Shown here: piece after piece, positions 34,589-43,639 of the stretch
Layout of the letters: the number at the start of each line of letters is the position of its first letter
How positions within the stretch are numbered: the first letter of the stretch is position 1
From: an uncultured Paracoccaceae bacterium
Lineage (GTDB): Bacteria; Pseudomonadota; Alphaproteobacteria; Rhodobacterales; Rhodobacteraceae
Reading direction: 5' to 3'
NCBI GenBank assembly: GCA_958439195.1
Contig: OY288171.1
Coordinates: forward strand, 10,049 to 74,048
DNA length: 64,000 nucleotides
Position numbers and translations under genes: made by a program
Notes under the pieces: generated by a model
Told to the model about the DNA's origin: nothing
The model's input: only the letters and a program-made list of their open reading frames with translations
Databases searched by the model: none

Positions 34589-34631
34589 GGAAAATGCGTC
34601 ATTTTCCGACGTGTTTTCTGCGTCAGAAAAC
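34589..34631. repeat. double-hairpin palindromic repeat, copy B
   Basis: GGAAAATG–CGT–CATTTTCC (34589–34607) then GTTTTCTG–CGT–CAGAAAAC (34613–34631). Stems are identical to copy A while loops and spacers differ, the pattern of a mobile or structurally conserved REP/BIME-like element. The rest of 34183–34808 shows no credible gene. Confidence 0.85.
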
Positions 34632-34808
34632 GCCACCCGGGGCACAGCGTTAACCTCAAAAATCGCTGACTCCCCCGATCGTGCATGCCGCCTGCTGCAC
34701 AGCCTGCTGCACTTCCGGGCTGCACTAGCGGCGGCACTGCCCGAATGACCGTTGCGTCACGCTTCCCCGCACCCGCGCCAAGGATTAACTTTCGGGCAGG
34801 GGGACAGC

Positions 34809-36416
34809 ATGGACTATGATTACATCATTGTGGGTGGTGGCTCGGCAGGCTCGGTCCTTGCCGCGCGACTATCGGAAGACCCTACCATCACCGTCTGCCT
34901 GATCGAGGCGGGGGGACAGGGAAAATCCTTTCTTATCAACACTCCGGCCATGGTCGCGGCAATGGTTTCGGGGCGGCCCCGGCTGCATAACTGGGCCTTT
35001 CGCACCGAACCGCAGCGCCATCTGAACAACCGGCGCTGCTATCAACCCCGCGGCAAGGCGCTGGGAGGTTCATCCGCCATCAACGCCATGCTTTATGTGC
35101 GCGGCCACCCGTCGGATTATGACGGCTGGGCCGATCTGGGGGCGGACGGTTGGGATTGGCAATCCGTCCTGCCTTACTTCTTGAAATCAGAGGGAAATTC
35201 CCGCGGGATCAGCGATTTTCACAGCGCAGATGGCCCGCTGCAAGTGACCGATCAGCACAGCCCCCACGCCATTTCACATGCCTTCGTCAAGGCGATGGAA
35301 AGCATCCAAGTCCCTGAAAACACAGATTTCAATGGCCCCGAACAAACCGGTGCCGGGCTGTTTCAGGTCACACAATTCCACAACGGCCCCCGAAAAGGCC
35401 GCCGCTGCTCTGCCGCCGCCGCCTACCTCCACCCAGTCCTGCACCGCCCGAACCTGACGGTCCTGACCGGCGCTGTGGCCGAGCGGATCGTGATCGAAGA
35501 TCGCCGCGCCAAGGGCTTGATCCTGCGGCATAATCACCGCCGCCTTACCATCATGGCGCGGCGTGAGGTGATCCTTTCGGCGGGTGCCTTCGGGTCGCCA
35601 CAGCTTTTGATGCTGTCGGGAATCGGTCCCGAAAGCGAATTGCGCCAGCACGGCATCCCGGTGCAGCACGCCCTTCCGGGCGTCGGACAGAACCTCCAGG
35701 ATCATCTGGATCACACCCTGATCTGGCAATCGCTGCGGCGCGATGTGGTGGGGTTCAACCCGGCAGGACTGATGCGACTGGTCCGGGGGTGGGCGCCGTT
35801 CCGTGACACCGGCACCGGCGTTCTGACCACGCCGGGGGCCGAAGGCTGCGCCTTTCTGCATTCACGACCGGGCCTGCAACACCCTGATCTGCAAGTGCAT
35901 TTTGTGATCGCTATTGTCGATGACCACATGCGCCGCCTGCATCTGGCCGATGGCTATTCCGCCCATGTCTGCGTCTTGCGGCCAGAAAGCCGGGGCGCGG
36001 TCGGCCTGCGGGATGCCAATCCCGCCAGCCCGCCGCGCATCGACCCTGCCTTTCTGTCCGACCAGCGTGATCTGGAAACGCTCAAGGCGGGGGTTCGGCT
36101 GCTGGAACAGGCGATGGCCGCCCCGGCCCTTGCCCCGTGGCGGGGCAAGCGGCTTTATCCGCATGACGGCAGCGACGCCGCCCTAGAGGCCGACATCCGC
36201 GCCCGCGCCGACACGATCTATCACCCCGTAGGCACCTGCCGGATGGGCAAGGATGACATGGCGGTGGTTGATCCACAGCTTTGTGTGCATGGTATCAAAG
36301 GGTTGCGGGTGGTGGATGCCAGCGTCATGCCCCGGCTGATCGGTGGAAACACCAATGCGCCCACGATGATGATCGCCGAACGCGCAGCCGAAATGATCCT
36401 GACCCGTCACGGCTGA
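34809..36416 (+). CDS. GMC-family FAD oxidoreductase (choline/alcohol dehydrogenase-like)
   Basis: A 535-residue flavoprotein oxidising an alcohol. N-terminal FAD fold DYIIVGGGSAGSVLAARLSED, GMC signature 1 near residue 80 (GKALGGSSAINAMLYVRG), signature 2 near residue 255 (GAFGSPQLLMLSGIGP), and the C-terminal catalytic His/Asn block YHPVGTCRMG…GGNTNAPTMMIAERA. Substrate is not determined: choline dehydrogenase and long-chain alcohol dehydrogenases share this pattern, and no betB/betI is adjacent. GGCAGGGGGACAGC precedes the ATG. Confidence 0.92.
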   Translation: MDYDYIIVGGGSAGSVLAARLSEDPTITVCLIEAGGQGKSFLINTPAMVAAMVSGRPRLHNWAFRTEPQRHLNNRRCYQPRGKALGGSSAINAMLYVRGHPSDYDGWADLGADGWDWQSVLPYFLKSEGNSRGISDFHSADGPLQVTDQHSPHAISHAFVKAMESIQVPENTDFNGPEQTGAGLFQVTQFHNGPRKGRRCSAAAAYLHPVLHRPNLTVLTGAVAERIVIEDRRAKGLILRHNHRRLTIMARREVILSAGAFGSPQLLMLSGIGPESELRQHGIPVQHALPGVGQNLQDHLDHTLIWQSLRRDVVGFNPAGLMRLVRGWAPFRDTGTGVLTTPGAEGCAFLHSRPGLQHPDLQVHFVIAIVDDHMRRLHLADGYSAHVCVLRPESRGAVGLRDANPASPPRIDPAFLSDQRDLETLKAGVRLLEQAMAAPALAPWRGKRLYPHDGSDAALEADIRARADTIYHPVGTCRMGKDDMAVVDPQLCVHGIKGLRVVDASVMPRLIGGNTNAPTMMIAERAAEMILTRHG

Positions 36417-36474
36417 GTGATGGCAGGATTTCGTGCGGCCTTGCCAAGATGAAGCGGCAGACGCGCGCTTTTCC

Positions 36475-37125
36475 CTATCCCTGCTTGCGCCCGAAAATGC
36501 GCCGAAACCAACCACTTATGCCCGCCTTGGCCCGGTCGGCGCGGGCGTCGATATGGTCAAAAGTTTCCTGCGCCTCGATCACGGCGGGTTCGATCATCCG
36601 TTCCCGGAACTGCATCCACATCCGCCGCGCCATGAACAGGATGATGGCGAAGAAGGTCAGGATCACGATGTTGACCCATGGGATGATGCGGGTATCTGGA
36701 CCTGCAACCTCACGCAGGGCGATGACATTGGGAAAGATCGTGAACAACTGATTACGCCAACCGTAATGCGTAACCGCCACCCACTTTGGCGCGGCGGCCG
36801 TGGATTGCAGTTCCTTGGCCGCCGTATTGGTCGACGAACTGTTCATCTTGAAATAGGGCGGCCACCCCCAGCCGGTATCTTCGTTGCGATATTCCATCGT
36901 CTTTCCATTGGGATAGACCGCGTTGATGAAAAACACGTCACGGCTTGCCCCCGATCCGGTGCCCACATCCGGCGCGGCCCAGAACCAACTGTTTTCACCC
37001 AGATCCATGCGGCGGTTTTCGGTGCCGACGATGCGGACAATGTCATGCTGCGGTAGGGTGTAGTGCAGGAAAGACAACAGCAGCAGCGCCGCGATAAAGT
37101 AGAAAAACCGTTTCAGGAAACGCAT
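36475..37125 (-). CDS. DUF1523 family membrane protein
   Basis: A 216-residue protein with an N-terminal membrane helix (FLKRFFYFIAALLLLSFLHY), a periplasmic part of about 120 residues (HDIVRIVGTENRRMD, FFINAVYPNGKTMEYRNEDTGWGWPPYFK) and a second helix near residue 155 (PWVNIVILTFFAIILFMAR) with a basic cytoplasmic tail. This is the DUF1523 family, function unknown. TGAGGCGAAC precedes the start at 37125. It follows a small membrane-protein gene by seven bases, so they form an operon. Confidence 0.85.
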   Translation of the reverse strand: MRFLKRFFYFIAALLLLSFLHYTLPQHDIVRIVGTENRRMDLGENSWFWAAPDVGTGSGASRDVFFINAVYPNGKTMEYRNEDTGWGWPPYFKMNSSSTNTAAKELQSTAAAPKWVAVTHYGWRNQLFTIFPNVIALREVAGPDTRIIPWVNIVILTFFAIILFMARRMWMQFRERMIEPAVIEAQETFDHIDARADRAKAGISGWFRRIFGRKQG

Positions 37126-37132
37126 GTTCGCC

Positions 37133-37399
37133 TCAGCTAAAATTAAGGATCCAGACCAGCGCGACGACCACCACGGTCGGAATGACAAAAACCAACCATA
37201 TCAGCCTCCGGCGCAGGCTGTGTTCATAGGCAGCCATGCCGCGTTCGATATAATCATCCCGCGCACCTGTGACATCCCCTGTATCATAATGCTTTTCAAG
37301 CCGTTCCCGTTCCACCGACCGGGAATAGATCGCCAGAAGCCAATAGATCACCGTCAGCCCGATATAGCCGAACAGCGCCAGCTTGAAGAATGCGATCAT
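37133..37399 (-). CDS. small two-helix membrane protein
   Basis: An 88-residue protein: helix at about 2–24 (IAFFKLALFGYIGLTVIYWLLAIY), a charged loop (SVERERLEKHYDTGDVTGARDDYIERGM), then a helix at about 65–85. Not recognised beyond a conserved alphaproteobacterial type. First gene of a two-gene unit with the DUF1523 gene; AGGGGCC lies upstream of the ATG. Confidence 0.75.
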   Translation of the reverse strand: MIAFFKLALFGYIGLTVIYWLLAIYSRSVERERLEKHYDTGDVTGARDDYIERGMAAYEHSLRRRLIWLVFVIPTVVVVALVWILNFS

Positions 37400-37508
37400 G
37401 CGGCGGCCCCTGTTTTCCTGCGGTCACTGTCGCCCAGCGCCTGCATCGGTTCAAGCCTTCACCGGCTTTTCACTTGGCAGAACAGGCGCAAGCCCCCACC
37501 ATTGCGGC

Positions 37509-38780
37509 ATGATGCCTGCCCTCCTCTCTGCCGTTGATGCCCGCCGCGCGTCCCTGATCGGGCTGGCGCAGGATCTGATCCGTATTCCCACGCTGAACCC
37601 GCCGGGGCGCAACTATCGTGAGATTTGCGATTATCTGGCCAACCGCCTGATCGATCAGGGCTTTGCGGTGGAACTGCTGCGCGCAACCGGGGCACCGGGG
37701 GACAGCGATACCTATCCGCGTTGGAACATCGTCGCACGGCTGGAATCGGGCCACCCCGGCGATTGCGTGCATTTCAACAGCCATCATGACGTGGTCGAGG
37801 TGGGGCATGGCTGGACCCGCGACCCGTTCGGCGGCGAACTGGATGGTGACCGCATCTATGGGCGAGGGGCCTGTGACATGAAGGGGGGTCTTGCGGCCAG
37901 CATCATCGCGGTCGAGGCGTTTCTGGCCGCCACCCCGGAGTGGCACGGCAGCATCGAAATCAGCGCCACGGCGGATGAGGAATCGGGCGGCTATGGAGGC
38001 GTGGCCTGGCTGGCCGAGCGGGGCTATTTCGCGCCGGAAAAGGTGCAGCACGTCATCATCCCCGAACCGCTGCACAAGGATCGGATCTGCCTGGGCCATC
38101 GGGGCGTCTGGTGGGCCGAGGTGGAAACCCACGGCCGTATTGCGCATGGGTCCATGCCATTCCTGGGCGATTCCGCCATCCGACATATGGGCGCGGTTCT
38201 GGAAGAGATTGAACATCACCTTTACCCGCTGCTTGCGACCCGCCAGACTTCGATGCCGGTGGTGCCGCCACAGGCACGCCAAAGCACACTGAACATCAAT
38301 TCCATCCACGGCGGAGAGGCCGAGCCGCCTGATGGCTATACCGGCCTGCCCGCACCCTGCGTGGCCGACCGCTGCCGCATCATTCTGGATCGCCGGTTTC
38401 TGATCGAAGAGGCCGTCGATGACGTGAAGGCCGAATTGCGTGCCGTCCTTGACAGGGTGCAAGGCCGCCGCCCCGGATTTACCTATACTCTCCGCGACCT
38501 GTTCGAGGTGCAGCCCACCCAGACAGACCGCGACTCGCCCATCGTCAGGTCCACCGCAGCGGCGATTGAACGGGTTTTGGGGCAGTTAGCGGATTATGTG
38601 GTCAGCCCCGGCACCTATGACCAAAAGCATATCGACAGGATTGGCAGGCTGAAGAATTGCATCGCCTACGGTCCGGGCCTGCTGCATCTGGCGCATCAGC
38701 CGGATGAATGGGTGGGTGTGCAGGACATGGCCGACAGCGCCAAGGTCATGGCGCTGGTGTTGCACGATCTGCTGACCTGA
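37509..38780 (+). CDS. M20-family metallopeptidase (ArgE/DapE-like)
   Basis: A 423-residue zinc amidohydrolase of the acetylornithine deacetylase/succinyl-diaminopimelate desuccinylase family. First metal ligand and catalytic Asp in FNSHHDVVE, bridging Asp in RGACDMKGG, Glu pair in ATADEESGG, Glu in IIPEP, a dimerisation domain in the middle, and the last His in YDQKHIDRIG. True ArgE or DapE function is not implied; many paralogues act on N-acyl amino acids. Two ATG codons (37509, 37512) start the protein with no strong ribosome site. Confidence 0.88.
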   Translation: MMPALLSAVDARRASLIGLAQDLIRIPTLNPPGRNYREICDYLANRLIDQGFAVELLRATGAPGDSDTYPRWNIVARLESGHPGDCVHFNSHHDVVEVGHGWTRDPFGGELDGDRIYGRGACDMKGGLAASIIAVEAFLAATPEWHGSIEISATADEESGGYGGVAWLAERGYFAPEKVQHVIIPEPLHKDRICLGHRGVWWAEVETHGRIAHGSMPFLGDSAIRHMGAVLEEIEHHLYPLLATRQTSMPVVPPQARQSTLNINSIHGGEAEPPDGYTGLPAPCVADRCRIILDRRFLIEEAVDDVKAELRAVLDRVQGRRPGFTYTLRDLFEVQPTQTDRDSPIVRSTAAAIERVLGQLADYVVSPGTYDQKHIDRIGRLKNCIAYGPGLLHLAHQPDEWVGVQDMADSAKVMALVLHDLLT

Positions 38781-38828
38781 TCGCAGGTTCCTGCGGCTTG
38801 CGGATCGGTCAGGCGGCCGGGCCCCGCG

Positions 38829-39668
38829 TCAGACGGCGATATTGTCGATCAGCCTGACATCATCCAGCCAGGCCGCAGCCAGCATCCGCAGCGGGCGGTC
38901 GGGGTCCGTCACCTCGCCCAGTGTGACAGCGTCGCGCAGGGCGATATATTCCACGCTGTCAAAGCCTTCGGCCAGAACCGCCTTGGCCGCGCGGGCCATT
39001 GCCTGATCCTCGGGCATACCCGACCGGAAATCGCGTGCCGCGGCCAGCATCGCCGCATACAGTGCGGGGGCGCGCCGCCGCCCCTCGGCTGTCAGACGCA
39101 CGTTGCGCGACGACATGGCCAGACCGTCAGGGTCGCGCACCGTGTCGCAACCCACCACAGTGACGGCCAGGTTCAGGTCCGCCACCAACCGTTGCACCAC
39201 CTGCAACTGCTGCCAATCCTTCTGCCCGAAATAGGCGCGATCCGCCTGAGTCATCCCAAAAAGTTTGGCAACCACAGTCGCCACCCCATCGAAATGCCCC
39301 GGTCGCAATGCCCCTTCGAGCGGTTGTGACACGCCACCCACGGAAACCGTGGTTACGAAGCCCTCGGGGTAAACCTCATCGGGAGCGGGGGCAAAGATCA
39401 CCTCGACCCCGACCCAGTTCAACAGTGCCGCGTCCGCATCTTCGGTGCGGGGGTATTTCTTCAGGTCATCGGGGTTGTTGAACTGCTTTGGGTTTACAAA
39501 GATTGTCGTGATCACCCGCCCGCATTCGGCCTTGGCGCGGCGCGCAAGGCTCAGATGCCCTTCATGCAGCGCGCCCATTGTGGGAACCACGCCCACGCTG
39601 TGGCCCTCAGCCTTCCAGCCCTGCACCTTTGCGCGCAGGGCGGCGACCGTGCGGATGATTTCAGTCAC
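38829..39668 (-). CDS. panC: pantothenate synthetase
   Basis: ATP-dependent ligation of pantoate and beta-alanine to pantothenate (coenzyme A route); cytoplasmic dimer. It is 279 residues. VPTMGALHEGHLSLARRAK holds the HIGH-like ATP motif, FVNPKQF and YFGQKDWQQL the pantoate/ATP site, and MSSRNVRL the KMSKS-like loop. Its ATG overlaps the panB stop by four bases, giving a panB-panC operon. Confidence 0.97.
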   Translation of the reverse strand: MTEIIRTVAALRAKVQGWKAEGHSVGVVPTMGALHEGHLSLARRAKAECGRVITTIFVNPKQFNNPDDLKKYPRTEDADAALLNWVGVEVIFAPAPDEVYPEGFVTTVSVGGVSQPLEGALRPGHFDGVATVVAKLFGMTQADRAYFGQKDWQQLQVVQRLVADLNLAVTVVGCDTVRDPDGLAMSSRNVRLTAEGRRRAPALYAAMLAAARDFRSGMPEDQAMARAAKAVLAEGFDSVEYIALRDAVTLGEVTDPDRPLRMLAAAWLDDVRLIDNIAV

Positions 39669-40489
39669 GCTTTCACCTGATCCGCAAATCCATGTTCCGG
39701 CCCCGGAAAGGCGCGTGCGCGGACATCGGCGGCATAGGCGGCAATCGCCTCATCCGCGGCGCGGCCCAGATCGGCATAGCGTTTCACGAATTTCGGGCGG
39801 AAATCGGTGAACATGCCCAGCATGTCGTCGATGACCAGAACCTGACCGTCGCAATCCACCCCCGCGCCGATCCCAATGGTGGGGATCCTGACTTCGGCGG
39901 TGATTCTGCCGGCAAGCCCGACGGGAACCTTCTCCAGCACGATGGAAAACGCCCCCGCTGCCGCGCAGGCTTTGGCATCCAGCATCACCTTGGACGCTTC
40001 ATCTTCACGACCCACCACCTTGTAACCACCCAGAGTGTTCACCGATTGCGGGGTCAGCCCGACATGGGCCATCACCGGGACACCCCGCGCCGTCAGAAAG
40101 GCGATGGTGTCGGCCATATGCTGCCCACCCTCCAGCTTGACCGCCGGGGCGCCGGTTTCGGCCATCAGCCGGGCCGCATTGCGATAGGCCTGCTGCGGGC
40201 TTTCCTCATAGCTGCCAAAGGGCATGTCGATCACCGCCATCGCCTTTGTCAGGCCACGCACCACGGCGCGGCCATGCAGGATCATCATGTCCAACGTGAC
40301 TCCGATGGTCGACGGCATCCCATGCAGCACCATTCCAACCGAATCGCCCACCAAGGCGATGTCGCAATGGGCATCCACCAGCCGCGCCATCGGCGTGGTA
40401 TAGGCGGTCAGCGTGACAAGCGGCACGCCCCCCTTGCGGGCGGTGATGTCGGGCGGCAGCACGGGCCGGACGGGGGCGGTGGCGCTCAT
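39665..40489 (-). CDS. panB: 3-methyl-2-oxobutanoate hydroxymethyltransferase
   Basis: First committed pantothenate step: transfers a hydroxymethyl group from 5,10-methylene-THF to 2-oxoisovalerate. It is 274 residues, with LVGDSVGMVLHG, KAMAVIDMPFGSYE, AVKLEGG, HVGLTPQSVNTLGGYKVVGR and GIGAGVDCDGQVLVIDDMLGM. GAGAAAGGGACACGCCC precedes the ATG. It consumes the same C1-folate pool that the serine-cycle genes would feed from, but no regulatory link is visible. Confidence 0.97.
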   Translation of the reverse strand: MSATAPVRPVLPPDITARKGGVPLVTLTAYTTPMARLVDAHCDIALVGDSVGMVLHGMPSTIGVTLDMMILHGRAVVRGLTKAMAVIDMPFGSYEESPQQAYRNAARLMAETGAPAVKLEGGQHMADTIAFLTARGVPVMAHVGLTPQSVNTLGGYKVVGREDEASKVMLDAKACAAAGAFSIVLEKVPVGLAGRITAEVRIPTIGIGAGVDCDGQVLVIDDMLGMFTDFRPKFVKRYADLGRAADEAIAAYAADVRARAFPGPEHGFADQVKA

Positions 40490-40645
40490 GGGCGTGTCCC
40501 TTTCTCAATTCTGCCCGTTATAGAGGCACAGCCGCGCCGCAACAGCAAGATTGCAACCGCTGCAATGCGGCATGACGGAACGGCGAAGGCCCCTTGACCG
40601 GGGCCGCCCCGTCGCCTTCCATGCGGTGGATTACAGGAGAATGTC

Positions 40646-40984
40646 ATGTCCCTTACCCAACGCATCACCCGCGATGGCATCACGCCCGAAGTGGACCGCC
40701 CCGCCCCGGAAAAGGTTCTTGCCGGTGATCCCGTGCATACAACGTGGAACATTGAAGACCGGGATGGTCTTTATTCTGGCATGTGGCAATCCACGCCGGG
40801 GAAGTGGAAAGTTTCCTACGCAGAATGGGAATATGTGCATATCCACGCCGGACATTCCATTCTGACTGACAAGGACGGAACTGCAATCCACCTGAAGGCC
40901 GGGGATAGCTGGATCATCCGGCCAGGGTTCGAAGGCACCTGGGAAGTAGTGGAAACCACGCTGAAGGATTACGTGATCCTCTGA
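40646..40984 (+). CDS. cupin-domain protein (DUF861/Cupin_3-like)
   Basis: A 112-residue single cupin barrel. GMWQSTPGKWKVSYAEWEYVHIHAGHSILTD carries the first cupin block and GTAIHLKAGDSWIIRPGFEGTWEV the second. The layout matches DUF861-type cupins related to ureidoglycolate or ethanolamine-utilisation cupins. Substrate unknown. Strong AGGAGAATGTC ribosome site. Monocistronic, ended by the bidirectional terminator at 41031–41070. Confidence 0.85.
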   Translation: MSLTQRITRDGITPEVDRPAPEKVLAGDPVHTTWNIEDRDGLYSGMWQSTPGKWKVSYAEWEYVHIHAGHSILTDKDGTAIHLKAGDSWIIRPGFEGTWEVVETTLKDYVIL

Positions 40985-41030
40985 CGGGTCCGAAATCCCG
41001 GCGAAAATTCACGACTCCACGGTCACCAAT

Positions 41031-41070
41031 AAACGGAAAGGGCGGGGTTTTCCCCCGCCCTTTCCGTTTT
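41031..41070. terminator. bidirectional intrinsic terminator
   Basis: A perfect 17-bp stem (AAACGGAAAGGGCGGGG and its complement) with a five-base loop, flanked by A and T runs. It serves the converging cupin (+) and L,D-transpeptidase (-) genes. Confidence 0.93.
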
Positions 41071-41088
41071 CGACCGTCCCATTCCGGT

Positions 41089-41994
41089 TCAGCCCACCAA
41101 TTCATCCAGCGGCGGGCATTCGGCGGCGTCAATGCCACGGTTGCGGCAAATACGCAGGCGGCGGCGTTCTTCCTTTTCCGCTTGTGCGGCTGCGGCCTCT
41201 GCGGCGGCAAGCTGCTCTTCGCGGCTGCGCGCCTCGGCAGTGGCAATCGCCTCGGCATCACGGGCGAACCGTTCGCGGTTTTCCGGCGTGTCCGGCACGG
41301 CGCGGCCATAGGCATCGTCCATATACGGCCCCTCGGCTGCCAGACTTTCTTCCAGCGTCCGCACAACGATGCGGTCGCCGGGTTCCGCGCGGTTGAACAG
41401 GTCAATCGCATCCTGATTGAACAACCGGATGCACCCTGCGCTTGTCGCACGACCGATCGACGCATTGTCGATGGTGCCGTGAATGCGGAACAGCGTGTCA
41501 CGCCCGCCACGATACAGATAAAGCGCCCGCGCCCCCAGCGGATTGTCCAGCCCGCCCGGCAAGCCACCCGCGAATTCGGCGTAAAGATCGGGCCGCGTGC
41601 GGACCATGTTGGCGGTCGGCGTCCAGGACGGCCATTCCGCCTTGCGCCCGACATATCCGGTGCCACGGAAGGAAATACCCTCGCGCCCCACGGCGATACC
41701 ATAACGAATGGCGCGGTTGCCCTCCATCACATAGTAAAGCACCCGCGCATAGGTATCGACGACGATGGTCCCCGGCTCTTCGGTTCCTGCATAGGCCACT
41801 TCGGCACGCGGGTTGGTGCCGAACAGATGCAACGGTTCGACCGCCGGGATCAGATATTCGCCGTCCTGCACCGCCTGATAATAAGGTGGCACATTGGAAG
41901 GCGGCGGTTCGGCCGCGCTGTTTGGCACATCGGCACAGGCGGCAAGGCCAAGCAAAGCCACAAGGGCGGACAGTCGGATCAGGATGGATTGCAC
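41089..41994 (-). CDS. L,D-transpeptidase (YkuD) lipoprotein
   Basis: Periplasmic peptidoglycan cross-linking or lipoprotein-attachment enzyme. It is 301 residues from the GTG at 41994: lipoprotein signal with lipobox LGLAAC (Cys20), a linker, then the YkuD domain (about 75–205) with catalytic His172 in FRIHGTIDN and Cys188 in SAGCIRLFN, and an Ala/Glu-rich helical C-tail ending in a Cys pair region. The frame is open to GTG 42063, but that start would misplace the signal peptide. Confidence 0.9.
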   Translation of the reverse strand: MQSILIRLSALVALLGLAACADVPNSAAEPPPSNVPPYYQAVQDGEYLIPAVEPLHLFGTNPRAEVAYAGTEEPGTIVVDTYARVLYYVMEGNRAIRYGIAVGREGISFRGTGYVGRKAEWPSWTPTANMVRTRPDLYAEFAGGLPGGLDNPLGARALYLYRGGRDTLFRIHGTIDNASIGRATSAGCIRLFNQDAIDLFNRAEPGDRIVVRTLEESLAAEGPYMDDAYGRAVPDTPENRERFARDAEAIATAEARSREEQLAAAEAAAAQAEKEERRRLRICRNRGIDAAECPPLDELVG

Positions 41995-42194
41995 GTCAGG
42001 GACTCGGATTGGGAAATTCGAACATAGAAGGACTTGGGAATAGAAGGGCGTCAACCCCTGCACGCGGAATCACCCCCCGATTGTCCGGTTCGTGGCCCTA
42101 CTGCGATGGCAATTCCGTTCAAATCCCCCGCCACGTGCCTTGCAGTGCGCGCGCGACCCCCCATTTCAGGTCTGCATCAACAGGAGAGCCAGAC

Positions 42195-42560
42195 ATGCAA
42201 TGCCCAGTCGACAACGAAACCCTTGTGATGGCGGATCGAAACGGCGTTGAAATCGACTACTGCCCCAAATGCCGTGGCGTCTGGCTGGACCGGGGCGAGT
42301 TGGACAAGATCATCGACCGTGCATCTGAGGCGATCCCTGCCGCAGCATCCGCAGCACCAGAAGCCGCCCGCGCGCCGCAACAGCCACCGCCACCGCCGCA
42401 GCCCTATGGCCAGAATCGAGGCCAGAATCTGGGCCAGCATCAGGGCCATGCCCCGCAATCCTGGCGCAGCGACGATCACAATGATGACGATGAATACTAT
42501 CGCCGCACGGGTCACAAAAAGAAGCGCAAATCCTTTTTGGGAGAGATCTTCGACTTCTGA
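42195..42560 (+). CDS. TFIIB-type zinc-ribbon protein
   Basis: A 121-residue protein. N-terminal zinc ribbon MQCPVDNETLVM…DYCPKCRGVWLDRGELDKI (zf-TFIIB), then an Ala/Pro/Gln-rich linker, a His/Asp patch and a basic end KKKRKSFLGEIFDF. Found widely as a small protein of unknown role. CAGGAGAGCCAGAC precedes the ATG. Confidence 0.88.
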   Translation: MQCPVDNETLVMADRNGVEIDYCPKCRGVWLDRGELDKIIDRASEAIPAAASAAPEAARAPQQPPPPPQPYGQNRGQNLGQHQGHAPQSWRSDDHNDDDEYYRRTGHKKKRKSFLGEIFDF

Positions 42561-42643
42561 CCATCACCCCGACCTTGCCCCACAGCCAACACCGTGCCAC
42601 CCATCAGGCATGGTCTTTTGAACGCAGGGTCCGGGGATACAAG

Positions 42644-43639
42644 ATGAAGCCGGGAACAAGGAACCTGATCACCGATGTTCCCGGTCTTTTGGTCGGCAAC
42701 GCCCATGATGCGCGGATGAAATCCGGTGTTACGGTTCTGTTCGCAGACCGACCTTTTACCGCCGCGGTGAATGTCATGGGCGGCGCGCCCGGCACCCGCG
42801 AAACAGACCTTCTGGCCCCCGACAGGCTGGTGCAACAGGTGGATGCGCTGGTTCTGGCGGGCGGGTCGGCCTTTGGTCTGGATGCCTGTTCCGGCGTGGC
42901 CGATGGCCTGCGTGCCGGGGGGCGGGGCTTTGCTGTCGGTGATCAGCGCGTGCCGATCGTTCCCGGCGCGATCCTGTTCGATCTGCTGAATGGCGGGGAT
43001 AAATCCTGGGACCGCAATCCCTATTACGCTCTTGGCAAATCCGCCCTTGCCGCCGCCAACAACGATCCCGCGCTTGGCAGCGCAGGTGCCGGTTACGGCG
43101 CGTTGACCGGGCGCTGGAAAGGGGGGCTTGGCTCTGCTTCTGCGGTGCTGGACAGTGGCCATACCATCGGTGCCTTGGTCGCGGTAAATGCGCTGGGCTC
43201 CGCCACAGTGGGCAATGGCGCCCATTTCTGGGCCGCCCCGTGGGAGATGGGGGCAGAATTTGGCGCGCTTGGCCCCGCCGCAACCCACAACCCGTCAGAT
43301 GAACCCCCGCCCACAAAGGGACGGCACGAGGCCACGACCATCGCCATCATCGCCACGGATGCCGCCCTGACCCAAGCTGAATGCCTGCGCCTTGCCACCG
43401 CCGCGCAGGACGGCATGGCGCGCGCGCTGGTGCCGTCACATACCCTTCTGGATGGCGATCTGGTCTTTGCAGCCGGCACCGGGGACCGCCCCCTGACAGA
43501 TCCGGTTGCAGATGCCTTTCGGCTTGGACATGCGGGCGCTTGCTGCCTTGCCCGCGCCATTGCCCGCGCGGTCTATCTGGCCGATCCCATGCCCGGCGAT
43601 GTGCTGCCTGCGTGGAAGGCGCGGTTCACCAGCGGTTAA
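42644..43639 (+). CDS. P1-family (DmpA-like) aminopeptidase
   Basis: A 331-residue member of the DmpA/OAT superfamily, which cleaves itself into two chains and exposes an N-terminal nucleophile. N-terminal NLITDVPGLLVGNAHD, LAGGSAFGLDACSGVADGL, LGSAGAGYGALTGRWKGGLGSAS and HEATTIAIIATDAALT (self-cleavage region) match the shorter P1 peptidases. Substrate may be beta- or D-amino acid peptides. The last 14 bases overlap the 3' end of moaE on the other strand. Confidence 0.88.
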   Translation: MKPGTRNLITDVPGLLVGNAHDARMKSGVTVLFADRPFTAAVNVMGGAPGTRETDLLAPDRLVQQVDALVLAGGSAFGLDACSGVADGLRAGGRGFAVGDQRVPIVPGAILFDLLNGGDKSWDRNPYYALGKSALAAANNDPALGSAGAGYGALTGRWKGGLGSASAVLDSGHTIGALVAVNALGSATVGNGAHFWAAPWEMGAEFGALGPAATHNPSDEPPPTKGRHEATTIAIIATDAALTQAECLRLATAAQDGMARALVPSHTLLDGDLVFAAGTGDRPLTDPVADAFRLGHAGACCLARAIARAVYLADPMPGDVLPAWKARFTSG

